Assembly: GCA_031291435.1 (NCBI GenBank)
Contig: JARLJC010000321.1
Location: 1 to 36,412, forward strand
Direction of reading: 5' to 3'
Length of the DNA stretch: 36,412 nucleotides
Source of the DNA: Alphaproteobacteria bacterium
GTDB taxonomy: Bacteria > Pseudomonadota > Alphaproteobacteria > UBA9219
Part shown: positions 18,534 through 26,872 of the stretch, one piece after another
Layout: every line of letters begins with the position of its first letter
Numbering within the stretch: position 1 is the first letter of the stretch
Program-made: the position numbers and the translations under genes
The notes under the pieces: generated by a model
Database searches by the model: none
Seen by the model: only the letters and a program-made list of their open reading frames with translations
What the model was told of the DNA's origin: nothing

Positions 18534-19845
18534 TCTGGAAGGCAAGAAAATCGCCATCTGGGGGCTGGGCCGCGAAGGCAAAGCGGCGGCGGAGTTTTTG
18601 CGCGCGCGTTTTCCGGAGCTGAGACTTACTTTTATCGATGAAAGCACCTCGCCCGATAAATCCATTCTCGCGGCGGGCGATGTTTTCGCCGCCGATATCG
18701 CGGCATCCGTCGATGAAGCCGATATTATCGTCAAATCGCCGGGCGTAAGCCTCTATCATCCCGCTTTGCAGAACGCGCGTGGTAAACTCACTTCGCTGCT
18801 TAATCTGTGGCTGGCGGAACCGCACGCGTTCAAAACCGTCGGCGTGACCGGCACCAAAGGCAAGAGCACCACGGCCTCGCTGCTGGCGCACACCCTCAAT
18901 GGCCTCGGCAAAAAAGCGGTGCTGCTCGGAAATATCGGCGTGCCGGTGACGCAGAACCAGAATATCGACGCCGATTTCGCCCCCCCTGATTTTGCTGTTG
19001 TCGAAATTTCCAGCTATCAGGCCGCGACTCTGGCGGAAGATTTCGATATCGGTATTGTCACCGCGCTTTATCCCGAGCATCTCGACTGGCACCGCTATCT
19101 GGCCGCCTATTATCGCGACAAGCTGCAATTGCTGGCGCACAGCCAGACCAAGATTATCGGCGAGCAGGCCTTCGCCATCGCCCGCGAGAACGATATCGCC
19201 GTGGCGGGCACACATCTGTTCGGGGAAACAACGGGCCTGCATGCGGAAGGTACGCATATTTTCGACGGCGTGGAAGATTTAGGCGCGCCCGATAATGCCT
19301 ATCTCGCCCGCGCGCATAATCTCGCCAATGTCTGCGCGGTTCTGGCGGTCATCAAGCAGCTCGGGCTCGATCCCCATGCCGCTTTGCGCAAGATGGAGGA
19401 TTTTCGCGGACTGCCCCACCGGCAGGAAGAGATCGGCACCCGAGACGGCATCCTTTTTGTCGATGACAGTATTTCGACTACCCCACAATCGGCAATTGCC
19501 GCGATGGAGGCCTATGCCGGGCGCGCGGTCACGCTGCTGGCGGGCGGGTTCGACCGCGGCATCGATTACCAGCCTCTGGTCGACTACATTCTCGCCCACA
19601 AAATCCATCAGGTCATCTGTATGGGGCCGAGCGGCGCGCGCATTCACGCCGCCCTGCGGGACGCGCATGCGCAAAATGTCCGCGACGCCGAAAATCTGCA
19701 GGTCGCCGTCGTCGATGCGCGCCGCCTGACGCCCGTGGGCGGGGTTATCCTGCTGTCGCCCGCAGCCCCCAGTTACGGCGCGTTCAAAAATTTTGAGGAA
19801 CGCGGGCGTGCTTTCCGCGATTTCGCCGGCTTCAACCCCAGTTAG
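18520..19845 (+). CDS. murD2: MurD2-type UDP-MurNAc-L-Ala ligase, predicted L-glutamate adding
   Basis: 441 aa, Mur ligase fold: a Rossmann-like N-terminal domain (IAIWGLGREGKAA), P-loop VTGTKGKSTT at 109-118, central EISSYQ, and C-terminal SPAAPSYGAFKNFEERG. It sits in the murD position of the cluster. Canonical MurD has DSKATN, whose lysine binds the D-Glu carboxylate; here the segment is DDSISTTP (315-322) with I318 at the lysine position. The usual DHLDRH is EHLDWHRYLAAYYRDKL. I associate these changes with MurD2 of Xanthomonas, which adds L-Glu. Substrate is inferred from these differences and from overlap with murL; canonical D-Glu activity is not excluded. Confidence 0.8.
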   Translation: MKAGDLEGKKIAIWGLGREGKAAAEFLRARFPELRLTFIDESTSPDKSILAAGDVFAADIAASVDEADIIVKSPGVSLYHPALQNARGKLTSLLNLWLAEPHAFKTVGVTGTKGKSTTASLLAHTLNGLGKKAVLLGNIGVPVTQNQNIDADFAPPDFAVVEISSYQAATLAEDFDIGIVTALYPEHLDWHRYLAAYYRDKLQLLAHSQTKIIGEQAFAIARENDIAVAGTHLFGETTGLHAEGTHIFDGVEDLGAPDNAYLARAHNLANVCAVLAVIKQLGLDPHAALRKMEDFRGLPHRQEEIGTRDGILFVDDSISTTPQSAIAAMEAYAGRAVTLLAGGFDRGIDYQPLVDYILAHKIHQVICMGPSGARIHAALRDAHAQNVRDAENLQVAVVDARRLTPVGGVILLSPAAPSYGAFKNFEERGRAFRDFAGFNPS

Positions 19846-19853
19846 GATTCCGC

Positions 19854-20972
19854 ATGGCGTCGCTTGCCCGTTCAGATCGTTCGATATTAGGCCGCTGGCG
19901 GTGGACGATTGATCGCTGGGCCCTGTTCGCGCTGATCGTCATCATGGGGTTCGGCATTCTTCTTATTCAGGCCGCCACGCCCGCCGTCGCCGTCAAACAT
20001 GGCTGGAGCAATTTTTATTTCGTCGAGCGCCATATGGCGATGCTGCTGCCCGCCATCGGCATCATTTTTGTTTTCTCGCTGCTCCCGCCGCAGAAAATAC
20101 GCATCGCCGCGGCCATCGGCCTCGCCATTTTCCTGCCTCTCTTGATGATCACGCCTTTCGTCGGCGTCGAGATCAAGGGCGCGGTGCGCTGGATTCCCTT
20201 CATGGGCCTGTCGTTCCAGCCTTCGGAATTCGTCAAGCCTTTGTTCGCGGTGACTTCCGCGTGGCTGTTCGCGCGGCAATGCGAAAGGCGCGGGTTCCCG
20301 GCGCTGAGCGTCAATGTCGGCCTCTATCTCCTCATCTGCGTCTTCCTCATCATGCAGCCCGATGTCGGCATGACGTTTCTCGTTTCCGTGATCTGGTTCA
20401 GCCAGTTTTTCCTCGCCGGATTGCCTGTCGTGATGATGGCGGGCTCGGCCGTCCTCGGCGTCGGCCTCCTTTTCGCCGCTTATTGCCTGCTGCCGCATTT
20501 CACCGTGCGCATGGATAAATTCCTCAGCCATAGCGGCGATACCTATCAGGTTGACCGCGCGCTCGACGCCTTTTCGAACGGCGGATTGTTCGGTACCGGA
20601 CCGGGGGCGGGCACCGTCAAGATGTCGATCCCCGACGCGCATGCCGATTTCGTGTTCGCGGTGGCGGGCGAGGAACTCGGCCTGCTGTGGTGCCTGCTGA
20701 TCGTCGGGCTGTTCGCCTTCATCGTCATGCGCGGGCTGATGCGGCTGCGCACCGAGAATAATCTGTTCATCACCTTCGCGGTCGGCGGGTTGCTGATCGA
20801 ATTTGGGTTGCAGGCGGTTATCAACCTCGCTTCGACCATGCGGCTGATCCCCGCCAAGGGCATGACGCTGCCCTTCATTTCCTATGGCGGGTCGTCGCTG
20901 TGGGCGCTGGCCATCGGGATGGGCATGTTTTTAGGCCTGACCCGCAAGCGTTTCGGGCTTGGCGAGGAATAA
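19854..20972 (+). CDS. ftsW: Septal peptidoglycan glycosyltransferase FtsW (SEDS family)
   Basis: 372 aa, about ten membrane segments. Polymerises lipid II at the septum together with FtsI. SEDS signatures include FQPSEFVKP, the periplasmic GGLFGTGPGAGTVKMSIPDAHADFVFAVAGEE region, and LPFISYGGSSLWALAIGMG near the C terminus. It begins 8 bp after murD2. It is the last recognisable dcw gene here; murG, murC and murB do not follow. Confidence 0.95.
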   Translation: MASLARSDRSILGRWRWTIDRWALFALIVIMGFGILLIQAATPAVAVKHGWSNFYFVERHMAMLLPAIGIIFVFSLLPPQKIRIAAAIGLAIFLPLLMITPFVGVEIKGAVRWIPFMGLSFQPSEFVKPLFAVTSAWLFARQCERRGFPALSVNVGLYLLICVFLIMQPDVGMTFLVSVIWFSQFFLAGLPVVMMAGSAVLGVGLLFAAYCLLPHFTVRMDKFLSHSGDTYQVDRALDAFSNGGLFGTGPGAGTVKMSIPDAHADFVFAVAGEELGLLWCLLIVGLFAFIVMRGLMRLRTENNLFITFAVGGLLIEFGLQAVINLASTMRLIPAKGMTLPFISYGGSSLWALAIGMGMFLGLTRKRFGLGEE

Positions 20973-21026
20973 TCTTTCTATTTTTTCTAACATACTGATT
21001 TTATAAGTTTATTACTATAATAATAA

Positions 21027-21041
21027 TGATTCTAAGAATCA
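21027..21041. promoter_or_regulatory. 7-1-7 palindrome in the leader of the unknown two-gene unit
   Basis: TGATTCT-A-AGAATCA is a perfect 15-bp palindrome 75 bp before the ATG at 21116, within an AT-rich stretch (20973-21050). The surroundings contain TATAAT-like sequences, so a promoter here is plausible. The 7-1-7 geometry is that of Fur-family operators, but the bases do not match a Fur box I can name. A role as operator is inferred. Confidence 0.4.
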
Positions 21042-21115
21042 GTTGCAATTGAGGGGCGGGGATTTTAGGGTGCCCATCGCCGCGTCATTCCTGTCGCGGG
21101 GAATGGAGAATACCC

Positions 21116-22990
21116 ATGAACAGCGCCGCACCCGCCGAATTTGCCGCTCCTCCCGCCCCTTTCCCGGCCGCCTTCGCGCCGATGCAGCCGACGGTGATGA
21201 CGGCAACCGAAATCGCCGCCACGCTCCTGCTGCATAACGCGTTCGCCGAATTTCACTACAGCGATATCTGCAAGCCGCATGAAATGGCCGCACACTTTCT
21301 TTCCGCGCTGGAGCGGATGCCGGGGCATGAAGCCCTGTTGCTTGGCCTCGCGCTGCAACTGGAACGCGAAGTCGCTTCGTTACCTGCGGCAGCCCGCGCC
21401 GAGCAGTTATTCTCGGTCGAGTTGCGCCGCGCCGACACGCAGGGCCAAACCGAAGGTAGCGCCAGCGGCCTGACACGCCTGATCGTGCTGCCGGTTGCCG
21501 ACGATACCAGCCCACGCGGCACTTTGCCGCCGCGCGACGCCGCTGATTTCTGCGCCGACTGGGCGGCGGCGGGGTACGAGGCTTTGTTCTTCACCGCCGC
21601 GCCCAGCTTCATCACCGAAAGCGACCGCGTTGACCGCGAACGCGAAAATACCAAACTGACGGCGCAGGAAGTCGCGCAGCTCGACAGGATTCAGGGCCGC
21701 ATGCTGTTCGAGGCGATGGCGGCCTCGATGCAAAGCCTCGAAGCGCAGACCATGCTGATCGGGCAGCTTAAATCTTTGCGCGGACAGATCGCGCAATTCC
21801 GGCAGAGGGGTAATTCCGAAGAAAAAATGCAGGAGATCAGCCGGAATTTGCGCGGCGAAACCCGCGCCCTTATCGAAACGCTGGGCAAGGGTATGGCGCA
21901 GGCGGCGGCATTGCCGCCTGGCATGCAGCAGCTGGGGGCAATGTTGCGCGGTTTTCAGAAAGAACTGCGCGCGACCGGCATCGCGGCGGAAAGGCACGCG
22001 CCGCGCCTGACGGCGGTGCGGCAGGCCGCGCCCCTTAATCGCGCCGCTCTGACGATGGTGCAAACACAGGCGAAACATTTCGATCAGTCGCCGATTTTTT
22101 CGCGCCGCGCGGCGGCTATGCCGATACGAAATGAGCGGCTCGCGGCGGAAACGCGAACCGTCGCAAGCTTTACGAGCGCACGGATGTCGCCCCCTCAGGC
22201 GACAACGCAAAATGCAGGGCCCGCAGCGACTATTCTCAGGGCAACAACTTTGCAAAGCGCTCCGCAGGTAGAAGCGCGGGCCGTGGCTCCAGCTTCACCA
22301 CAGACCATGCCGCCGCAAAACGCCGCTCCGGCACAGGTTTCGCCCGCTGGCATCGTCGAAAGCGCATCGCACCCATCACAAGCCCCCGCAGCCGCCGCAC
22401 CTCTTGCCTTCGCCGCACCACAAGAAGCAAAACCGGTTGTGGAAGAAGTGCGGAAACCGGCGTTATTTTCCGCACCGCCCGATAAAACACCGGACACCGG
22501 AGCCGGCAGTTTGGGCGGCGGTTTCGATACCCCTCTCAAAACAGCATTCACCGCTGCACCAAGGGGAGCAGAAAATCCGGCGGCGGGTCAGGCTGCCCCG
22601 CAGGCTCAAGTCCCTCCGGCGGAGAAACAAAAGCCCGATGCAGCAGTCGCTCCGGATAAGGATGCCGCCGCGACCAAAACCGCCGAGGCCAAAGACGGCC
22701 CCAGAGAACGCGTCGATAGGCTCGAAGCCCAGATCCAGAATTTGATTAAAAGCGATCCGGAAAATTATCTCAACAATCCGGCCTATGCCGCCCTGGCCGA
22801 AGCGCTGGCCAAGGAAAGTGAAAAAATGCCGATCAAGCAGGCCTTCGACGCCTGCGCCGGCAAAAGCTGCCCCTGCGGCATTTGCGGCCCTGCTCTCACG
22901 CAAACGATCAAGTCGGTTGCCGCCGCGATCACGCGCCCCTTCGAACGATTCATGGGGCGCGCAGGCGCGACGCCCTCGCCCTCCGCCTGA
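21116..22990 (+). CDS. Unrecognised protein, Ala/Pro-rich with C-terminal cysteine motif
   Basis: 624 aa; no family recognised. The N-terminal part (about 30-170) looks folded, with helices around EIAATLLLHNAFAEFHYSD and a mixed segment TRLIVLPVADDTSPRG. Residues about 180-300 are helical and charged (QLDRIQGRMLFEAMAASMQ, LKSLRGQIAQFRQRGNSEEKMQ), probably coiled coil. Residues about 330-540 are a disordered Ala/Pro/Gln-rich linker. The C terminus has a compact helical piece and the cysteine cluster C580-AGKS-C585-P-C587-GI-C590. No signal peptide or membrane segment is seen. GGAGAA precedes the ATG. The next gene, 34 bp on, also carries a two-cysteine motif. Function unknown. Confidence 0.75.
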   Translation: MNSAAPAEFAAPPAPFPAAFAPMQPTVMTATEIAATLLLHNAFAEFHYSDICKPHEMAAHFLSALERMPGHEALLLGLALQLEREVASLPAAARAEQLFSVELRRADTQGQTEGSASGLTRLIVLPVADDTSPRGTLPPRDAADFCADWAAAGYEALFFTAAPSFITESDRVDRERENTKLTAQEVAQLDRIQGRMLFEAMAASMQSLEAQTMLIGQLKSLRGQIAQFRQRGNSEEKMQEISRNLRGETRALIETLGKGMAQAAALPPGMQQLGAMLRGFQKELRATGIAAERHAPRLTAVRQAAPLNRAALTMVQTQAKHFDQSPIFSRRAAAMPIRNERLAAETRTVASFTSARMSPPQATTQNAGPAATILRATTLQSAPQVEARAVAPASPQTMPPQNAAPAQVSPAGIVESASHPSQAPAAAAPLAFAAPQEAKPVVEEVRKPALFSAPPDKTPDTGAGSLGGGFDTPLKTAFTAAPRGAENPAAGQAAPQAQVPPAEKQKPDAAVAPDKDAAATKTAEAKDGPRERVDRLEAQIQNLIKSDPENYLNNPAYAALAEALAKESEKMPIKQAFDACAGKSCPCGICGPALTQTIKSVAAAITRPFERFMGRAGATPSPSA

Positions 22991-23024
22991 TTTTTTAACC
23001 CGCATACAACCAGGGAGAATTGAA

Positions 23025-23420
23025 ATGGGAACATTGGTCGATATTTTTAAAAGAAAATCCACGCTTCACGCGCCGCGCGAACCTTTCATCATCGACGCAG
23101 ACCCCGCGCGCTCATCCGGAGCGACGATGTTGTTGAAGACGATTGCCAACGATCTGACGCGCCGCATTCCGTCGCTGGCCAACCATAATGTGACCGGCGC
23201 GGACGCCAATCATCTGCGGCTGCGCGGCGGCAGGCCCGCGACTGTCGAAATCGATCTCGGCCCCAAATGCGGCACCGGCAATTGTTCGGGCGGCAAAGCG
23301 GGGCAGGATGCGACCGTGGACGCGATCAGCGACTATATGGCGCAGAGGCCCGAGGTCAAAGCGGGCGGCATGCATTTTGTCGTGCGCAATACCGCGCGCG
23401 AGATATTGGCGCAGGGATAG
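23025..23420 (+). CDS. Unrecognised small protein with KCGTGNC motif
   Basis: 131 aa; no family recognised. The start at 23025 has GGGAGA 8 bases upstream. The layout suggests a small alpha/beta domain: a helix around GATMLLKTIANDLTRRIPSL, strands around HLRLRGGRPATVEIDLG, then K-C82-GTGN-C87-SGGKAGQD, a helix (AISDYMAQRP) and a final strand (GGMHFVVRN). Two cysteines spaced C-x4-C beside a glycine-rich turn could bind metal or form a redox pair. It is the downstream partner of the 624-aa gene and ends 7 bp before the convergent asparaginase-like gene. Function unknown. Confidence 0.7.
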   Translation: MGTLVDIFKRKSTLHAPREPFIIDADPARSSGATMLLKTIANDLTRRIPSLANHNVTGADANHLRLRGGRPATVEIDLGPKCGTGNCSGGKAGQDATVDAISDYMAQRPEVKAGGMHFVVRNTAREILAQG

Positions 23421-23427
23421 CGCCGCT

Positions 23428-24045
23428 TTACAGAACGAGCGCCGGAGGTTGGCGGACGCCGGGCCGCGCCGCGAAATGGAAGCGGGTGCCGTCGAAGCCG
23501 CGTATCTTGTCGTAAGTATCCGGGTAATGAGGCTGATAGTCGGGCCCCCATACCCCGTTGCCGAGATCGCGGCTGAAAACGCTGCCGACCGGCGGCAATT
23601 TATCGAAATGATGGGCGAGGAGATCGAGCCCGAAAGCAAGATTGGGCAATGCGTCATAGCCCGGCCCGTTGGCGAGCGGAGTCATCGAGCCGATGACGAC
23701 GATCTTTTTGCCCTCGAAGAATTCGGGATAAAAACAGAACTGGCAGAAAAGCGCGTCGAGCGTCGCCATGGCGGCGTCGCTGCCATGCGTGACGGCGATG
23801 GCTTTTTCCGGCCGCGCCGCGATCGCTTCGAACAGTATCCAGCGGTAACAGGCGTCGATGTCCTTTGAATCGCGCGGGGGAAGCGTGAGGCAATGCGCGT
23901 TAAGGTGGAAGAAATGGGAAGCGACAACATCGCGGACATAATCCACGCCCTCGGGCGGAAGGGTGATGTCGCGGGGCGGATGCACCGGATCGGGATAGGG
24001 TTCGGCGCCGATTGTCCCGCCGGTCGTAAGAACGGCAATAGTCAC
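23428..24045 (-). CDS. Short asparaginase-like protein (N-terminal domain only)
   Basis: 205 aa. Contains the asparaginase/glutaminase N-terminal signatures: VLTTGGTIGA with the nucleophile-type T11, RDSKDID at 58-64, and VTHGSDAAMATL at 85-96, where the usual HGTDT is HGSDA. KKIVVIGSMTP matches the strand carrying the family's catalytic lysine region. Full enzymes are about 330 aa with a second domain completing the site; here the protein ends after about 200 residues, with a well-formed stop. It may act as a dimer with altered substrate, or be a trimmed paralogue. Start is GTG at 24045 without a clear ribosome-binding site. Confidence 0.8.
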   Translation of the reverse strand: MTIAVLTTGGTIGAEPYPDPVHPPRDITLPPEGVDYVRDVVASHFFHLNAHCLTLPPRDSKDIDACYRWILFEAIAARPEKAIAVTHGSDAAMATLDALFCQFCFYPEFFEGKKIVVIGSMTPLANGPGYDALPNLAFGLDLLAHHFDKLPPVGSVFSRDLGNGVWGPDYQPHYPDTYDKIRGFDGTRFHFAARPGVRQPPALVL

Positions 24046-24116
24046 GATAGATATTTAAAAATAAAAAATATGGCGACCGGCCCGCCTTCGCTTCGCTGAC
24101 GCTCGCTTCGGCGTGG

Positions 24117-24157
24117 CACTTTCATAGGCCTTGCCTTTGGCAAGGCCTATGAAAGTG
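24117..24157. repeat. Long perfect hairpin next to the island edge
   Basis: Two 19-bp arms (24117-24135 and 24139-24157) pair perfectly around TTT. The right arm runs into AAAGTGGTGGGCACAACAGG, a 21-bp partial copy (24152-24172) of the tRNA-Val 3' end that is found complete at 24231 and 29311. In 24046-24474 I see no gene: it holds this hairpin, the tRNA remnants, and an AT-rich stretch left of the fibre gene stop. Confidence 0.7.
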
Positions 24158-24230
24158 GTGGGCACAACAGGGCCAGCGCGCTTGCGCGCCAATCTGTTCA
24201 ATCCCTGTGGCGACCGAACTTTCCGTCTGT

Positions 24231-24281
24231 AAAGTGGTGGGCACAACAGGGATTGAACCTGTGACCCCTTCCATGTCAAGG
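24231..24281. repeat. Attachment-site direct repeat, left copy (partial tRNA-Val)
   Basis: 51 bp identical to 29311-29361. It covers the 3' half of tRNA-Val(GAC), from beyond the CCA end through the T-arm to the anticodon stem-loop, then diverges, so it is not a functional tRNA. This is the pattern left by a tRNA-targeting tyrosine recombinase. A shorter 21-bp copy at 24152-24172 suggests an earlier integration or excision event at the same locus. Confidence 0.85.
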
Positions 24282-24474
24282 GGCTAAACAATAGCACAAT
24301 CAATAGCATAGCCTACATCTTTTACGCTAAAATTTGCACATTTCGTATATTTTATGACAGATATTATTATAGTGTAATAATCACGGGGATCAAGCCCCCC
24401 CCCTATCGGCTCCTTTGATTCCACAGCGCCAACAGTTCTTGCAAAGGAAATGGGGTTTTTAAATCATATGGGCT

Positions 24475-26793
24475 CTACCGCACACGACGCGCCCTTATCA
24501 GCCCCGACCCTGTGCAGGTACCGCTGAATGCAGATTGTCCAATAAGGTAAATGGTTGTTGTGGAGGACAAACTATATCTCTGGGTCGGTACGACAAGGGA
24601 CGAATCTGCCGCCGACGTAAACGACTGATGAAGCTGCGCGTAATTAAGAGCAGATGGAAAACTCGCCGATGTCGAGTTCGATGCAGCAAAAATCGCAGTC
24701 ATAGTTGATGACGGGTGAAAGAGGACATTGCCATCAACATCCCAATCGCCAGCAGTGAGAGAAATCGATGTTATATTGGTAGCCGTACCGCTGGTCAGGG
24801 AAACCCCCGGTGCATTTGCCGTTATGTATTCTCCGACGACACCTGCGGATGCGCTGTCGTTTGTTCCGGTGCCAAGAATGCCATTTGTGGTAGGGGTAAA
24901 GGACAAATTGCCGCTTATTGTAACCAATGAACCCGATGTAACTGTTGACGTTCCAATGCCCACAGCGCCAGACGAGGTTATGGACACCCGCGAAGCATTT
25001 CCCGTGAAGAAATCCAGTCCATACTGATTGCCGCCACTTGTTCGCTTGGAACCAAAACCTTCACCGCTGCCGCTCCCCAACGATATATCCAGTCCACCGC
25101 TGTTGGTCTGTGCCTGATCGACATTCAGTGCCCCGTATACAGACAAATTTTGCTGCGGGCTCGTCGTGCCGATGCCGACATTACCGCTCGCAAGCGCAGT
25201 TAGAGGAGAGGCAATATAGGTTATCGCTCCACCAGCCGTTCCAGACGCATTTGAAATGTTTAAGGTCCATACGCCGTTATTGAATGCCAAAAGTCCTGCA
25301 TAGCCATTACGAGTGAAAGTATCGGCAGTGCCATTGTAATATGAATTGTAGCGCAGACCGCCGCCCTGACTGGAGCTGTTAGCATAAAAACCATATAGTT
25401 GAGATTGATCTGCAGTGATTGAAATGTTTCCTGCAACATCAAGCTTTTCCGATGGCGTAGTCGTCCCAACCCCCAGCCTGTGATTGGTCGAATCCCAGAA
25501 GAAATTGCTGTCCGCACCAAAGGAGCCGGAATTGTTGAACTGAATCTGTCCGCTGGACCCGGCGGGAGTGGTAGCGCCCGACTGCGCCACCCATGATGTT
25601 ACACCCGAACCGTTGGTTTGCAGAACGTAGCCATTGGTTCCCGCGCTGGACGGAAGGGTCATCGTCCATGAACCGGCAGCCACAGCGGGCTGAAGCTGAA
25701 CGTACCCGGACGTGCTGCCCTCCAGCCGGAGGGTGCCCAACGCCGTCCCTGCATTACCGATGTCGAGCATCGCACCCGGAGCCGTGTTGCCGATGCCGAC
25801 ATTGCCAACAGACGTAACCTGAAGGCCTGCGTAATTAATCATATAGTTCTGCGAGGCAACACTCTGCGACGTTGTTACGGTGAGCGAGGTTGTGCTACCA
25901 AACGCAGTAATCGTGCCTGCGGTTAAGCCATTATTAGAAAAGATAAACTGCGACCCGACCATAGCCGATGTCCAGGTCGTGCCCACCCCTGTGACTGTCG
26001 TACCTGATTGCGATGCCGTTCCTGTGTGATATTGCAATGGGGATACAGAGAGATTGTTGGCCGGTGTGACTATCCCGATCCCGACAGACCCGGCAGGAAC
26101 GTGGGGGTATGCCGCCATGTTCATACCGGTGGCGAATATCACGCCACCGAGGTTCAAGAAATTGCTGACGGTATTGGTGAGGCTACCGTCGTTCGGCACA
26201 TCAGCTTCATACCCGATTAAAATATTTCCTGATCCGGTCGTCACTGTCTGACCTGTGGCGTGGCCAATGCCGACATTTCCGCCCCCTGACGTTACTTGGT
26301 CTAGGGCTTGCACCCCCACTCCCACGTTTACATCTCCGTTTACGACTCCAGCCAAGGCTTCTTTTCCAACACCTACATTAGAAGCGCCAGTGGTCAAACT
26401 ATGTAGGGTATCTTGGCCAATGGCTACGTTGTCAGTCCCTACGCTAAGAGTGTCAAGTGCGCCACACCCTAACGCTGTATTTCCCTCTCCGCTGGTCAAG
26501 CTCGACATGGTCAAGTAACCAACAGCCGTATTATTGCAAGTAAGTGCCGTACTGTTACCCGCGCTTGCGCCAGCGGTCTCCCCGATAAACACGTTTCCCG
26601 TCGCCCCACTATGCAGTATGACGTGCTGGCCAATGATCATATTGCTGGGTGAACCGCCAGTCTGGTACGTTACGTTTGACAATCCCTGTAGGGATAACGT
26701 CTCGCCGCTGTCACTAACGGTTGTCCCCGTCGTGTCGTCCCACAACACGACATTGCCGACTACTGAAGATCCTGGACCATTAACAACTGCCAT
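24475..26793 (-). CDS. Tail-fibre/adhesin-like beta-repeat protein
   Basis: 772 aa, rich in Gly, Ser, Thr and Asn. Residues 88-206 hold seven repeats of exactly 17 residues starting at N88, N105, N122, N139, N156, N173 and N190, of the form N-x-x-x-G...AL...TxG. This resembles head repeats of trimeric adhesins and phage fibres. Later come about five modules of the type VGIGTTSPxxxLxV (for example GNVGIGTTSPQQNLSVYG), also found in fibre proteins. The C-terminal 110 residues (from about TNITSISLTAGDWDVDG) look like a beta-rich receptor-binding or capping domain. No S74 chaperone domain or YadA anchor is seen, and no signal peptide, so export is unexplained. The start at 26793 has AGGGAGAAAGG upstream; an earlier TTG at 26865 is rejected. 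It follows the glycosyltransferase gene by 79 bp on the same strand. Confidence 0.8.
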   Translation of the reverse strand: MAVVNGPGSSVVGNVVLWDDTTGTTVSDSGETLSLQGLSNVTYQTGGSPSNMIIGQHVILHSGATGNVFIGETAGASAGNSTALTCNNTAVGYLTMSSLTSGEGNTALGCGALDTLSVGTDNVAIGQDTLHSLTTGASNVGVGKEALAGVVNGDVNVGVGVQALDQVTSGGGNVGIGHATGQTVTTGSGNILIGYEADVPNDGSLTNTVSNFLNLGGVIFATGMNMAAYPHVPAGSVGIGIVTPANNLSVSPLQYHTGTASQSGTTVTGVGTTWTSAMVGSQFIFSNNGLTAGTITAFGSTTSLTVTTSQSVASQNYMINYAGLQVTSVGNVGIGNTAPGAMLDIGNAGTALGTLRLEGSTSGYVQLQPAVAAGSWTMTLPSSAGTNGYVLQTNGSGVTSWVAQSGATTPAGSSGQIQFNNSGSFGADSNFFWDSTNHRLGVGTTTPSEKLDVAGNISITADQSQLYGFYANSSSQGGGLRYNSYYNGTADTFTRNGYAGLLAFNNGVWTLNISNASGTAGGAITYIASPLTALASGNVGIGTTSPQQNLSVYGALNVDQAQTNSGGLDISLGSGSGEGFGSKRTSGGNQYGLDFFTGNASRVSITSSGAVGIGTSTVTSGSLVTISGNLSFTPTTNGILGTGTNDSASAGVVGEYITANAPGVSLTSGTATNITSISLTAGDWDVDGNVLFHPSSTMTAIFAASNSTSASFPSALNYAQLHQSFTSAADSSLVVPTQRYSLSSTTTIYLIGQSAFSGTCTGSGLIRARRVR

Positions 26794-26872
26794 GCCCTTT
26801 CTCCCTGTTGGTTGAGTTTTTGAAACGCGTGCGGTTCGCAACCTATGCATGCGCTTAAAGGGCAAGAAAACC

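Noticed and set aside
20973-21026. T-rich segment after ftsW as a terminator
   Set aside because: No GC-rich stem precedes the T-runs; better read as the AT-rich promoter region of the next unit.
24055-24309. Minus-strand 84-aa frame
   Set aside because: It is translated from tRNA-Val remnants and hairpin sequence (GSQVQSLLCPP) and has no protein-like features.
26176-26532. Repeat-rich DNA considered as a CRISPR array or DNA tandem repeat
   Set aside because: The repeats are at protein level with 51-bp period; the DNA is too diverged and there are no spacers.
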